NCBI GenBank assembly: GCA_964035545.1
Contig: OZ037765.1
Span: 35,043,504 to 35,107,503 of the forward strand
Source: Bugula neritina
Taxonomy: Eukaryota; Bryozoa; Gymnolaemata; Cheilostomatida; Bugulidae
Length of the DNA stretch: 64,000 nucleotides
Reading direction: 5' to 3'
Shown here: in pieces, positions 27,301 to 43,175 of the stretch
Position numbering within the stretch: position 1 is the stretch's first letter
How the letters are laid out: each line of letters opens with the position of its first letter
Translations under genes and position numbers: made by a program
Notes under the pieces: model-generated
Databases searched by the model: none
What the model was told of the DNA's origin: nothing
What the model saw: only the letters and a program-made list of their open reading frames with translations

Positions 27301-27707
27301 AACAGGAGTCACTGAAACTTGTCTAATAACAGTCCAGTGACAGTCTAATAACAGTTCTAGTAACAGTCTAGTAACAATCCAATAGCAGTTCTGTAAGCCT
27401 AGGGCCGCACTGTGCGTATTTTCGCATGCGAAAATTTAAATTACAAGTAGCAAAGGTGTCCACTGTGCGCGTTGAGAAAACATTGACACTTGTCGCTCTG
27501 CATTCTCAACGCAAGTGTGAATCGTCTTTGTGGTCGTCACCTAACTGGCTGGTAGTTATTTAGCGAGCCCAATTCTTTTATTTTAGTGCTACATTCCAGT
27601 AAATTGCGTTTTATTGAAAGCGAGTGCGATTTAAAAATGACAGCTTTATTTATCACGCATCACTGACGCTACAGTGGACACCTTGGCTACCTGTGGTTTC
27701 AATTTTC

Positions 27708-27792
<85 letters not shown>

Positions 27793-30698
27793 ATCAATTG
27801 TAATTACTTAGATGTAGAACTAGACTTGTAATAAATGGTAATAATGTAATAACCTAAATTTGCTTCCCTCTTGTACACTACACAAGTACAAGTAGTGTAT
27901 CTTCTATCATTCTACTATATTATTACTCTAGTGTTGAGGTTGTAAGAGTGAGTGTAGTGAATGAAATGATCATCTGTTAAACACACCTGTTTGGTAGAGT
28001 CGTCAGTTCACAGCCCTCCATGTGCAGCTCTTTCAGAGATAGTAAGGATGTGAATGTGTTGGAGAACAGGTGGGTAAATACTCTGTTCCCAGAGATGTTC
28101 AGCACAACGAGCTTCCTCAGAAGAGATAGGCTACAAAATACACCTCACCTTATCTAACTGATCATAAGTTGCTACTATAGAATATACTATAGAATATACT
28201 ATAGAATATACTATAGAATATACTATAGAATATACTATAGAATAGAATAGATGGTTTGTATAACATGGAATAATATACATTAATTAATGCAATTATTACT
28301 CAGGGAGATGGTTACATACAAGTACACAATTAGTTAAATGTATTGTATGTGTAATAATCCAATAATTCTATTTGTTTCATTGAAAATAAAAGCCTAGTAC
28401 AACATGATGCGTAGTTAGTAGTTGCTGCCAGGACTATAACATTCAGTGAGAATAATGTTTATCCTTTGTGATACAGGGGAAGATAATATTTCTTTACGAT
28501 TTTAAATACTTAGTTTAGATTAGAATATTGCAGTCTAATATTGAAATGACTAGCAATAGCTGCTGCAGAAAAAAAGCTAAATGATACTAAGACTAAATTT
28601 GGCCAGCAAATAAGGGAATCACTAACCAACCCTCTACCCTGAGCAGTATATTGAGTGCTGCTACTCTCAGCTGAAGGTATGTTTACTAATGTGCACACAA
28701 CTCCATGAAGTATATACAGCCACACTGACCTACATAGTGAATAGAAAACTTTGTACCTGTTGAAGTTGGCATTTCTACATAAACTTTTCAGTCTCAGATG
28801 TGTGAGATGAGGAAAGAGAGTGTTGAGATTTGGGGGAAATTCACCCTCCAGTATGACATGAGTCACTGCATGACGTCTGCTTATGTCACTGAGCTCTCCT
28901 ACAGTGTAGGCAGATGTTATATTCCTCACCCAGTTGCGATCGGCTGCATGGACGATGTGCCTGTTGAACCAAACCTTGTACCTCCCTACAGTTTATATAA
29001 GACAAAGTATACCCCAGTGTAGACCTACTAATGCAGGCTAGTGACTTGGAGCTACCCATGGTATTGTCCCATCACGCAGACAAGTATAATGGTCTAGGTA
29101 TTCTAGGGTCACACATGTGTTCAATTCACAAGAGATTCCCATTTAATCTAATTTAACTAGTTTATATTTAATCATGAGCACCTATAAGATGGGCTGGGTG
29201 GTACACCTAGCAGGTAAAATTTTCCCTGGAAATAGGCATAAAACATAAATGTTTATAGTATCGGAAAATTATTAGTTGGTGAAACATTCATGTGTATTTT
29301 ATTCTAGAACTTGTCAGAGCTAGACTGTAGTTTTCTCCATGTTTTACTCAGTTTACATTATCAACAGGAATATTATTAAACTACTGCTGAGCCAAGAGGC
29401 ATTGTTTTTCATTTAGTAAATAAGTTACATTAGCTGCACGAACTCCGAACTCTGTGTTGCAACATGTTTTTGTCAGTAAGAGATATTTGGTGCAAGTTGA
29501 TGATTACCAAACAGTTTGAATGAGGAAACAAGATGTGAAGTGATGGCCACACAGTTCCTACTAGCACAGCACTGAACACTGAATATTACAGCTTTTAACT
29601 TACTATATTTAGACTGGGTTATACACCAACCTATAACACAATGATTCCATTAGTTTTGGTATACATTCTATATAGTATATACTGTATAGTATGTACTGTA
29701 TAGTATATACTATATAGTATAATATACTATATATAGGGACTTCTTGTAGATAAGAATTGGTTCACTGACTCCACGAAGATGGCATATAAATAATATCATA
29801 AACATACAAATTACTACTTGATAATATCCGGATTCGTGACACTTGAGAGGTCAATGAATCAGGAGAAGGCAAAGGTCATCCCTTAGCTCAATGACCTTTG
29901 CATCAACTCTGATTGTTTTTCTTGGTAATGCGGTGGAAATGTTTCACTGTGTTATGAATATACAGGAAATAGAAACAGTGATGACTTGTGGCTCTTGACC
30001 TAAATTTTCACAGTTAGCTGAGAAAATGGAGTATTTTTGAGAAGTGAGTTCCATAAAATAGTTCAAAGATTTGAATGTATAGTTGGAGTCTGGTAGTGCA
30101 TATATCTCAATATTTTAGTTCTGACCACTAGAACTCCTTAAATCAGTACTCTTTCAGATTGGGGCCAGTTAAGCAATGCTATATGATGTTATAGTCAGAT
30201 TTTAAGACACCTAAGTCAGGGGTAACACCACGTTGTGTTATATTAGTAGTTGTGTAGATTATAATCTCCAAAGAGTTATAGTATAAAGATTGTGTACATA
30301 TATATCTACCATTCTCACAATATTATTCAACATTTGGAAGGTTTTTAAGACCTCCTTCTCCGTACAGTCACTGTTCAACACTTGCAACACATCCTCAAAG
30401 TGTTGATAGAATTAATATTATAACAATTATGGAGTATTACCACTGAAATATATTTACACAACTACTACTAGCTGTTGTTATATATATTGTCGTTATCAGT
30501 AAAATGCGGAGAAATCAGAAATAATTTGCAAACTTAAATGTTCATAGTATAAACATGCAGTTTCCAAAATCTTAGCTATTCACTGCTTCAGTTTCTATTT
30601 ATAGAAATTGAATGAAAAACTGAGAACATTGTAATTCACTCACCTCTGGTAGCCGAGAGTTGAGCAGGATGGCCAGCTACCAACTTACGTTGAGACAT
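12368..30698 (-). CDS. LRR-Roc-COR-caspase fusion protein, 13 exons, 1409 aa
   Basis: Thirteen exons with matching phases join into one 4230-bp frame: 30644-30698, 28757-28985, 27987-28130, 26423-26566, 22515-22658, 19445-21447, 19270-19374, 18800-18990, 18162-18362, 17724-17946, 16602-17126, 16406-16515, 12368-12523. Domains seen: leucine-rich repeats (about residues 60-300); Roc GTPase with P-loop GNTMAGKTS (about 343-351), switch II DMGGQE (397-402) and THKD (466-469); COR region to about 880 ending in CAHC and GHTC; an acidic linker; caspase p20 from about 1006 (RGRVMIINNERFF, TRDGS, catalytic His in IMSHG about 1100, catalytic Cys in HACSG about 1144); a 175-residue linker; p10 from about 1322 (YRAGRN, GTWFIRIL, then RLECSFTHLRKLFFF). 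ROCO proteins are GTPase switches and caspases are Cys-Asp proteases; linking them implies GTPase- or ligand-gated proteolysis (inference). The start ATG precedes a strong donor. The weakest junction is 19374/19445. The least certain claim is single-transcript continuity. Confidence 0.88.
12656..16226. mobile_element. Long inverted-repeat (foldback-type) element in the last caspase intron
   Basis: Two arms of about 1.5 kb (12658 to about 14210 and about 14940 to 16224) are inverted copies of each other around a loop of about 0.7 kb. The outer ~640 bp of each arm is nearly identical: the first 40 bases differ at one position, and the terminal tagaccatgtaag appears as cttacatggtcta at the other end. 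Inner parts are diverged and gapped but still alignable, for example at 13930-14040 against 15080-15190. A TA lies at each outer boundary, consistent with a TA target duplication. Each arm also contains a smaller internal inverted repeat (tataacttatataaa region). No transposase ORF is visible, so it is non-autonomous. It lies wholly inside the intron between exons 12 and 13 of the LRR-Roc-COR-caspase gene. Confidence 0.85.
16667..17027 (-). repeat. 24-bp coding minisatellite, 15 copies, in the caspase linker
   Basis: Fifteen in-frame units encode AENVSPNM or AENVPPNM, inside exon 11 between the p20 and p10 halves of the caspase. A 24-bp unit preserves frame whatever the copy number, so length variation would be tolerated. 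All other frames also stay open, which explains the overlapping antisense ORFs here. Confidence 0.95.
17132..17393. repeat. About 41-bp minisatellite next to exon 11 acceptor
   Basis: About six copies. On the minus strand each contains ctttgtattattg, identical to the tract directly before the genuine exon 11 acceptor (17127), where the next bases are cag. The intron array is thus built from acceptor-proximal sequence. Confidence 0.85.
22165..22425. repeat. 30-bp minisatellite, about 8 copies, intron 5 of the caspase fusion gene
   Basis: The unit carries ctatggacccttttaattc. A 30-bp period keeps frames open on both strands, giving spurious short ORFs. Confidence 0.9.
24127..24820. repeat. 13-bp minisatellite, about 52 copies, intron 4 of the caspase fusion gene
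   Basis: The unit is cacattacccata, with substitutions giving cattg or ctttac variants distributed in a patterned way that suggests larger-block duplications. All three plus frames are open through it, purely because the unit lacks stop codons. Confidence 0.95.
25532..25551. repeat. Poly-C tract
   Basis: An uninterrupted run of about 18 C within intron 4 of the caspase fusion gene. The opposite strand is a G-run able to form a quadruplex. Confidence 0.9.
26570..27152. repeat. 27-bp minisatellite reiterating the exon 4 acceptor
   Basis: About 21 copies in intron 3 of the caspase fusion gene. On the minus strand each unit ends in ttatattacag or close variants, matching the genuine exon 4 acceptor (ttatgttacag at 26567). 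The spliceosome therefore faces a ladder of similar 3' splice sites upstream of the real one. Confidence 0.9.
27709..27788. repeat. (TA)n microsatellite
   Basis: About 39 uninterrupted TA dinucleotides in intron 3 of the caspase fusion gene. Confidence 0.95.
28172..28245. repeat. 12-bp tandem repeat (tatactatagaa)
   Basis: About six copies just upstream, in gene direction, of the first 144-bp LRR exon. Confidence 0.85.
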
Positions 30699-30939
30699 CG
30701 TTGTGTTAAGTACAGGCTGCAGACATCAAGAGTAGCTGTAAGAGTTCAGTAATGTAGGCTGGCTGCATTCAACCATTCTGATCCGAGTTATGATTACCAG
30801 GAAAACTATTATAATAAATACTGTTTATTTGTCTAACTAGATAGCCGTATACCGATGGTAAAGTTATGGCACGTGCTATATGCAATCAGTTTGAAAAATG
30901 TGAGCAAGTAGCAAAAGCCATGGCAATCATTTGGCAGCT

Positions 30940-31582
30940 ATTAGAGAACCCTACAGCGTGCGCATAAACGTGATTCAATACTCGCGTCTACTGCTACCCT
31001 ATTGTTATACTCGCACGCTGTATATCTTACTCGTACTAGATTGGTTTAAACTCAACCAATCAGAGATGCAAGATGCGATGCGTTATCTTTCATCTGTAAC
31101 TTATATAAATTTCTGCAAGTTTTCTTGCAAAATGCCCGCTTCTAAAATTTAATTGTGCAGTGTTTGGTACGTGCATTACTTTTATGATGTTTTAAAGTAA
31201 TGAGTCGTACGTTAGTTATTCAAAATCATAAATGAAAACAACTGAAAACTGCAATTAGGAGTTGCATGTCTGCAAAATATAACATAACCTAGATTCGTAT
31301 CATAACATCAGCAGAATTTCACGACTCTGATTGGCTGAGTAGTCTAAACACGCTCTGTATTGGTGATAACGAGGCACTAGTATCGCAAGCTCTTTAATCA
31401 TGTTTATGAGCTATTTGAGCCCTAGATTTCAATGTTACAGTGTCGTCCTCGTTTTAAACTAGGCAAGCTAGTTAAAATGTGACACGAATATAAGCTGTTG
31501 CTAGGGACAACTTTTTTATTTTGTTTTTTTTTACAGATAATGTCTCAGTGAGGATATGATTTCAATCAAATGGTTCTCTAAT
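30940..31582. mobile_element. Possible MITE-like element related to the foldback arms
   Basis: Bounded by 11-bp inverted repeats (attagagaacc at 30940-30950 and its complement at 31572-31582). Inside, 31085-31180 resembles the outer arm of the element at 12656-16226: both share the motif taacttatataaa, then tctgcaagtt and gcaaaatgc in the same order. Boundaries are tentative and no clear target duplication was found. It sits directly upstream of the caspase fusion gene start. Confidence 0.4.
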
Positions 31583-32221
31583 GCTAAATAGACCTGCTAA
31601 TAGCTCATATCTGCACATGCTGAATATACATGTGGTACTGTAGAGACGTTACAGAGTCTTGTTTGCTACTGTAACTAAATGGAAGTTTATTTCACTGCCT
31701 TGATAGATACTGGTGATGTGTATACATATAGGCACTACCAGCAGGAGTAATGAATATGGAATACTGTTCCTTATACATATACTGCTATGTTACTTAAACT
31801 TGTAGTCACAGACCACAGTCACAAGACCAGGTTTGCAATTCCACTGTGAAAGTCATATTTTCACAAATCAAGTTAATGGTGACTGGCTGAATAATAGACA
31901 GCAGCAACCTCGCGCTGTTATTAATATATAACATTAACATATAAAAATGTATATAATTTTTACAATCTAGGATACATAATATTGCATGGATTTTAACCCT
32001 GAAATGGGTTTCTGGTGCACACTTTCCTCTAAGGTACAGCCTGGACTAGTTAATATTCCGTTTAGAAAATGCAAACCAAATGAACCATTCAAAAAGCTAT
32101 ATAAATTATAATTATACGCTGATGCAAGATATAAACATGGTGTTATATACTGTTCCAGCGGGAGTAATTTTTATATACAACTTGCAATGTGGTTCATACT
32201 TTGTTTTGTATAGCATATGAG

Positions 32222-32632
32222 TTGCAGACCTGTATTGTAGCAGACACCTGTATTATAGCAGACACCTGTATTATAACAGACACCTGTATTGTAGCAGACA
32301 CCTGTATTATAGCAGACACCTGTATTATAACAGACACCTGTATTGTAGCAGACACCTGTATTATAGCAGACACCTGTATTATAGCAGACACCTGTATTAT
32401 AGCAGACACCTGTATTGTAACAGACACCTGTATTATAACAGACACCTGTATTGTAGCAGACACCTGTATTGTAGCAGACACCTGTATTGTAGCAGACACC
32501 TGTATTATAACAGACACCTGTATTGTAGCAGACACCTGTATTGTAGCAGACACCTGTATTGTAGCAGACACCTGTATTATAGCAGACACCTGTATTATAA
32601 CAGACACCTGTATTATAGCAGACACCTGTTAG
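32222..32632. repeat. 18-bp minisatellite, about 23 copies
   Basis: Unit cagacacctgtattgtag with atta/attg and agc/aac variants. Being a multiple of three and stop-free, it opens ORFs on both strands that I do not regard as genes. Confidence 0.95.
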
Positions 32633-33527
32633 GTGAGATGAATAAAATTACCCCTTGCCTCTGAATACCCACACCTTGCTAGAGGTGACAACTAGGGGCT
32701 ATTACCCACAGTGACCTTGATAGGTTATCACAAATACTTTTATTTGCTATCAATATAACAATAATTCACAATCAACTCAAGACATGGTGGTATACTAAGG
32801 ATGGTGAACTGCTAATCTTATATTATTCAAATTTAATCATTTTTATTCGTGATAAAATATTCATTACTTCTTGCAAACCTTTTGAAAATAAAATATTTTA
32901 GTTTACATTTGAGAAAGATGTTTAGAGAAACTAAAAAAGGCTGAAAGGTTAAAATTACTTTATTTCCCGAGCAAAAGAAATGTTAAACTAGTATAGGATA
33001 TGAATAATAATGAAAGATTTAGGATGAAATAACTGACTGGCACGTCATTATGATAAGACAAGCCCAACAAGATGTACCAAACAGCGCCGGGGAGAGAGAG
33101 TTCCATTCTGTGAAATGGAATGTAGAGTAGAAATATATTTAGTCGTAAGATTAGTACACAAATGAAGAATTCACAACTAGCTATGATGTAATATCAGATA
33201 TTGCTCGGGTATACACTTAGTAAGCACAAAAATAATATAAATTACATAGAAAGTACATTAGGGCTATGGTGATAAATAGAGCTCATTGCGAGCTCGGTTA
33301 TAAGAGACAGGAAACGGCATGCTGTGCCAAGTGGGCGGTTCTTAATTCACAGCCGGGAGAATAGTGTTTAATTTCTGCTTTTACCACAAGAACATACTAG
33401 TTTACCGCAAGAACATAAAATAGAGTTTCAATTATTTATTTTCACTATTCAAACACGTCTACAGAACCGCTGCCAGCTGCTGAGAGTCAGCCTGCCGATG
33501 TTTTATATGATTTCCTATCCACATTGT

Positions 33528-37734
<4,207 letters not shown>

Positions 37735-39767
37735 TTTATTTTCCCTTCACACTCTTGATAATTATGCTTAATTCCAGAAGACAAAAATAACAGAGATTAT
37801 AAAAACGAAGTCGACAACGTATAGAATACAGAAAACATAAACCTAGTCCTACGGCTTTAGAATTCTAAACCGGATGTTTCCTATTTCAAGCTCTTTGGTA
37901 GTAGAAAATCCTGAAAAGTTGTCTAAACATTGATGTCTAAGTAAATGGTGTCGACAGTATTGTTATTTTGTTGAAGAGATTAATTACACTTGCGCATTAT
38001 CAATAGATAGCAGGTAGCATATATAGTTAGTTACCTGTAATAGTATTAAACAATACACCAAAGGCACACGATTATGCCAATCTGACAAAATCATGTTGAA
38101 AATAAAAAATAATATCAAATTCAACTTGATAAATTATTAATTATTACTATTACCATTACAGTACTACTATTACTATTAGTATTAGTAATTACTAATTCAG
38201 TAATTAGTAATTACTATTACGTATTATTACTACTAATACTTACTTGACTTACTTGAAGATGCAATCACGTTAGACCACTAGATTAGTGTAAGCGACGTGC
38301 CTCGTTTGGTGAACAGAATTATTAAATGTAGTTAATACTTTTATCGCATAAGTGCAGTTCTGTTTTAAGACTTTGGTGCCAGTACAGGGCCTTATGAGTC
38401 CTGTCTGTGAGCAGCATTTGATGTTATTTTCATATCACGTATTGTTCTGGGTAGGAAGCTGGCATGAAATAGTATTAGTTTTAGTATTACTGATAGTAAT
38501 GCTTATACTAAATAACTATAGTATTAGTATTACTATAGTAATAGTATTACTATTACTATTAGTATAAGTATTACACTATTAGTATTACTATTAGTATTAG
38601 TATTACTATTACTATTAGTATTACTATTTGAGTATTCCACCAGTCAGTATTACTGTCAGTGGGACCTAGACCGATTATGAGAGTAATCATTATCATTATG
38701 ATTATCACTATCAGTCTAGCTTCAGCCTGATTTTCTCAAAAATACGATAAATTGAACCTCAAGTAATTGTGATTATTTTCTAAGTGATAGTGATAGTGAT
38801 GCCAACAAATAATTGACACATATTTATACTAACTGACCATATTCATACTAAGAGTAAATCTTAGTCTTACTCTTAGTCTTACTCATAGCTTTAGGCTTCA
38901 AGCTATGCCCATAGGCTGCGGGCATATGCCATAGTGATAATCATGGTGGTGCTCATGCTGGGCTTAAATTGGTAATAATTATACTATTTATGATATAAAA
39001 AACTAAATAATGCTGCTGTTAGATTTACTATTTCTATCAGTATCAGCATTAAATTCAATTGTGTAAATTGTAGTTACTCACTGATAATTGTAATTTTACC
39101 ACTTTTAGCGGTATTTAGTTTTACTTGAGTAAATGTAAAACTAAATCAAAATGACTAGTTGCCCCTAAGGATAGTGAACTTTGGCTTATGCTTACTGGTT
39201 CAGACTTTGTAATTGACAACAATGACAGTGCTACTGATGCTTGTTGTTTATGAAATTATATAAGTTATATAATAATTATCATACGATATTTAAGTTGAAT
39301 GCATATTCATATTCTCAGATGGTAACTGTGCCAAAGCTACTACTAGTACTTCAGAATAGAAAAAAAATTAACTTTTTGATATCTAATAGCTGACTAATGC
39401 TTTTACAGTTTACTATTAGTTTCATTCTTTCTTCTCAGTGTTTATTCACTTTGCCAATCACTTGAATTCAACAATACCTCCTGCATACAAAATCTCTGCA
39501 TAAAACTCACTTATTGGTGCATATCTTTGTTTCATATATTGACTAATTAATTTCAACTTAATTAATTTTAGATATTGTTAAAATGGAACTAGGCCCTGTT
39601 TGGTTGTAGTTTCAGTGCCTATCACCAAAATTACAATTAATAATAAATATGTGTGCGTATTTTTAAAGAAATTTTTTTATAGGCATTTTATCAACAAAAC
39701 GTTGAGTGAACTTGTAAAATAAACTTTACTGCTTAAGGTTTTTATTTTAGCATCAAGTTTACAAACT
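37735..39767. other. GOLPH3-ELP5 divergent intergenic region
   Basis: Carries the presumed promoters of both genes. Triplet-like low complexity occupies 38130-38640, with a LINE 3' terminus embedded (listed separately). No additional gene recognised. Confidence 0.6.
38238..38473 (-). mobile_element. Severely 5'-truncated LINE copy (3' terminus only)
   Basis: Matches 7197-7430 over about 235 bp with a single difference noticed (agcagc against agcaac). It retains only the last ~27 codons of the reverse transcriptase ORF and the 3' UTR with the aagtaagtc tail. The near-identity of two copies 31 kb apart implies recent activity of this family. Confidence 0.85.
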
Positions 39768-40016
39768 ATGTTCTACACTTCTATGTTCTACAGTTCTATG
39801 TTCTACAGTCTATGTTCTACACTTCTATGTCCTACAGTCTATGTTCTACAGTTCTATGTTCTACAGTTCTATGTTCTACAGTCTATGTTCTACAGTTCTA
39901 TGTTCTACACTTCTATGTTCTACAGTTCTATGTCCTACAGTCTATGTTCTACACTTCTATGTCCTACAGTCTATGCTCTACAGTTCTATGTTCTACAGTT
40001 CTATGTTCTACAGGTC
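39768..40016. repeat. 15-bp minisatellite upstream of ELP5
   Basis: Unit ttctatgttctacag with shortened copies. Every copy ends in ctacag, a 3' splice acceptor, and the last copy abuts the sequence leading into the ELP5 start. It may be an intron end in the 5' UTR. It keeps all frames open, so the apparent N-terminal extension of ELP5 through it is artefactual. Confidence 0.85.
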
Positions 40017-40039
40017 TAGGGTCTATCGAGAAACAAGTC

Positions 40040-41299
40040 ATGCTTGAAGACTTAATCAACAACTTGAGGTGTGAGTCCTCTCTACTTATCAAAGACTCTT
40101 TGAGGAAAAGTGGGGCGTGTCTTATAAAGTCGTTGACCAATCAGGCTTTGAGTCAACAGAAACCTCTCCTTTATATAAACACAGAACCTCTATTCGGCAA
40201 CAGACATAGCCTTGGCTCTCTAGGAGTCCAGAATGTCGACGTGTTTGGCCAGTATGACTCGCTAAAGGAGAGAATTATGAGCAGCGTCAGCTCTGCTAAC
40301 ACCGTTCTGGTCTTTCCTTCCATCTCGCTTCTCCTTCTCAGCTACTCTGTTGGGCGCTTTGCCAAGCTGTTACGGGCACTTCGGGAAAGTGATAGGGTCA
40401 ACTCTGTTATAGCGCTGATGCACACAGATGTTGTATTGAATGAAGAGGTCGTGGACAGGCTAGACTACTTTTTTAGTTCAATAATTCACGTTCTACCGCC
40501 CGAATCTGAACTCTCTGTGTACTACGCTCAAGTGAAATGTTTGAGACGCAAATCTAACGGTAAACTGGAAACTTCCGAGGAATATTTTACACTGGATGAC
40601 TCATGCAGTTTGAAGCTGGTCCACTCGTCGTCTTCTGCAGTAGTGAGGTCGTACACTCAGTCTCAGTCTGGTGATGTTGTCTCTAGCCTCACTTTCAACC
40701 TGTCCCTCAGTGATAAAGAGCGAGAGGCTAAGAATAGACTCCATCTTCCCTATCTCAAGAAAGACTCGGAGAAACAGGCACTGCTTTCACAGACCCACAA
40801 TGGAAGGTAATAACAGCTTCAGCCACTACATAGCACTACATAGCACTACATAGCACTACATAGTACTACATAGCACTGCATAGCACTACATAGTACTACA
40901 TAGCACTACATAGCACTGCATAGCACTGCATAGCACTACATAGCACTACATAGCACTACATAGCACTACATAGCACTACATAGCACTACATAGCACTACA
41001 TAGCACTACATAGCACTACATAGCACTATATACTCAACATAGTACTATATTCTCAACATATCGGTGATAGTTTGGTCACCAAGAGAGATAACTCTCATAA
41101 TTTCTTCTTTTTTGTCTGATATAAAAATTAGTCAATAATTTCTTGTAACTTCATTTTCTCTAATTTCAGTTCTGGACGGCCATTAATTTCTATCGGTGAT
41201 GAGTCATCGCAGACAAACCCCGGAGGGAAGATTTACTATCACTACGACGAGGCCGATGACTTTGATGATGAAGACCCTGATGACGATTTAGATATTTGA
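40040..41299 (+). CDS. ELP5: Elongator complex protein 5, 2 exons
   Basis: Exons 40040-40806 and 41170-41299 join in phase to 298 residues, the usual length of animal ELP5. The ATG at 40040 gives MLEDLINNL, comparable to the family N-terminus. Upstream codons come from a minisatellite. The family-diagnostic C-terminal half is present: LTFNLSLSDKEREAKNRLHL, then the acidic tail YHYDEADDFDDEDPDDDLDI. ELP5 is part of the Elp4-Elp5-Elp6 RecA-like ring of Elongator, which modifies wobble uridine 34 of tRNAs in the cytoplasm. Animal ELP5 lacks ATPase motifs and none is seen here. An AATAAA lies near 41673 on the plus strand, about 375 bases past the stop. Confidence 0.95.
40825..41040. repeat. 10-bp minisatellite (tagcactaca), ELP5 intron
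   Basis: About 20 copies, nearly invariant, starting some 20 bases after the donor. Confidence 0.95.
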
Positions 41300-43175
41300 A
41301 AAAATACTTCAAATTCTGGAATATAATATTTGCACTATGAATATACTATTATATAAATTATTTTGATATGTTTTGAAATATAATGTAGATAATAATCAAC
41401 GGTTATCTGGTTATTTTATGTCAAATATAACTATAGCAATCATGGTGCTATTGTATCTGTGTCGCCTTACTGTTGCGAGTCTGCATAAACAACAAAACAA
41501 ATGACTCATTGTATATATATTGTGCCTCTATTTCAAGCAATCTAAATATTGAAAACTTTGCAAATGCAATAACCAATTCAGCTGTAACTTTTTTGTTATT
41601 GGTTAAGATATAGCAAATATGAAGTCTAAATATTATTGCAATGAAAGTTTACTTTAATTTTTATGCAGATAAAATAAAGCTGTTAAATAAACCACATACT
41701 ATTATTGTAAAAAAAATGTTTCAAATATAGTGTTAATTGTAGTAGTTAGTCCTGAACTTGCAGCTAGTTTACTTTGTAAAACTGTATATGCATGTATATG
41801 AAAATTCTTACCTCTTTAGAAATTAACCTCCCTAGCTTTAATTGGCCGAATTCCAACACGAAATCCTTGGGGTATTTGTCGTTATGCAATCGTAATTTTA
41901 TCGACTTGCTTATAGTGGAAATTTTCACGCTTAAACTTGCATCCACCGGTCTGCTCTGCAGCAGAACAATTTTGCTGACCCTCCTCAACACAACTTGTCA
42001 GTAGCTTAGCTCTGACTGAGGCTTCGTGAAGAGCCTATCAACACATCTAGTTATTTAGCCAGTGTGAGCCGGTGCTGGCTCCTTTTTATCAAAGTATGCT
42101 AATTTTTTATTTGTTTTGCATTACTTATCATTCATGTTAAAGCTGCTGGAAGTTTTAATTTCTGCAACAGACTTTAATAATAATTTAAGATTAAGAATAA
42201 TATTTTGGTTTAGTTTATGTTTTACGTTAGTCATTATGATTATGATTATATAATTTATTATTAATATTATGATAAATTTATCATGGGTTACAGTTACTCA
42301 TCCCTGAGTTAGTGTTACAATATCTATCAGTAACAGGTATCGTTAATGTTGTACCAATACTCATACTGATAATCATAATGTTGATGATTATAGCATTAAC
42401 TGTTAACAAGTTAAACACTGTTTTGAACTTAGAAAATGTTTAAGTTAATCTATCATCATCATGATACTGATCGAACTAATAATAATATATTCCATTCATA
42501 TATTAATATTCAAAATTTACTTTACAATATTTGTTTTTAATTTTATATCAGTATTGCTGTTTTTACTTTCACCACTATGATTATTGCCAATAAAATACTA
42601 AATGATATTTATATTGAAATAATATGAGGATAACACTGAAAGACAAAAAAAGCTCAAAGTTAATCATTATGACTATGACCATTTGTTTTTAATTTTATTA
42701 TGTTAACATTATAATATTATTTATTATATAATTATTTTATGTATATATAATATATCACTACCAATTGAAGTTAAACTGAAAGCATTACTGATTACTCAAT
42801 TTCAGAGGATTCAAATCTAGTGTGGGCTTAGCCATAATCATAATGATAATCATAACTCCATAGTAGTAACTGTAAGAAGTTCTAAAATCAAAGAAAGATT
42901 ATTTTTACAGTATAGTTCAGGCTTTATTCAATCTACTAGCATTAACAGCTGTTAGAGTAATGCTACAGTTGCAGAGGTATATGTCACTAGATGTATATAC
43001 ACACAATTAATATTATATATTCAATAATCATTCTGGAAGCAAACTATAAGCACTATATGTTGTACAAATATGAAATAGCTGAAACTGTACAATTAGTTAC
43101 AGTTGATAATGTTCAATAAAAATGCTCATGATTAAATATATATTTATTAGACAAAAATTAACAACGATAATCTAA
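41300..43175. other. ELP5 3' UTR and intergenic DNA
   Basis: No confident gene. On the minus strand 41811-41991 is an open, slightly less AT-rich stretch that ends in a good donor (agag then gtaaga). It lacks an ATG, and no partner exon is visible before ELP5. It may be an orphan exon or chance. The remainder is AT-rich with atgattat words. Confidence 0.5.

Larger units (their letters stand above)
30699..33527. other. Intergenic region between the caspase fusion gene and GOLPH3
   Basis: Contains the presumed promoter of the minus-strand caspase fusion gene (just above 30698). A possible small inverted-repeat element sits at 30940-31582 and an 18-bp minisatellite at 32222-32630, both listed separately. 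An AATAAA-type signal on the minus strand near 33435 lies about 90 bases past the GOLPH3 stop. No further gene recognised. Confidence 0.6.

Noticed and set aside
30310-30415. Minus-strand QHFEDVLQVLN frame as an extra exon of the caspase fusion gene.
   Set aside because: No acceptor, an upstream in-frame stop, and both possible donors leave the wrong phase. Exon 1 at 30644-30698 joins exon 2 at 28985 directly in phase.
32189-32632. Open frames on both strands (ADTCII and IQVSA repeats).
   Set aside because: 18-bp intergenic minisatellite without stops.
39812-40039. N-terminal extension of ELP5.
   Set aside because: Encoded by the 15-bp minisatellite; the ELP5 family starts at the MLEDL methionine.
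41811-41991. Possible minus-strand exon ending in a good donor.
   Set aside because: No ATG, a poor acceptor, no recognisable protein and no partner exon before the oppositely oriented ELP5.
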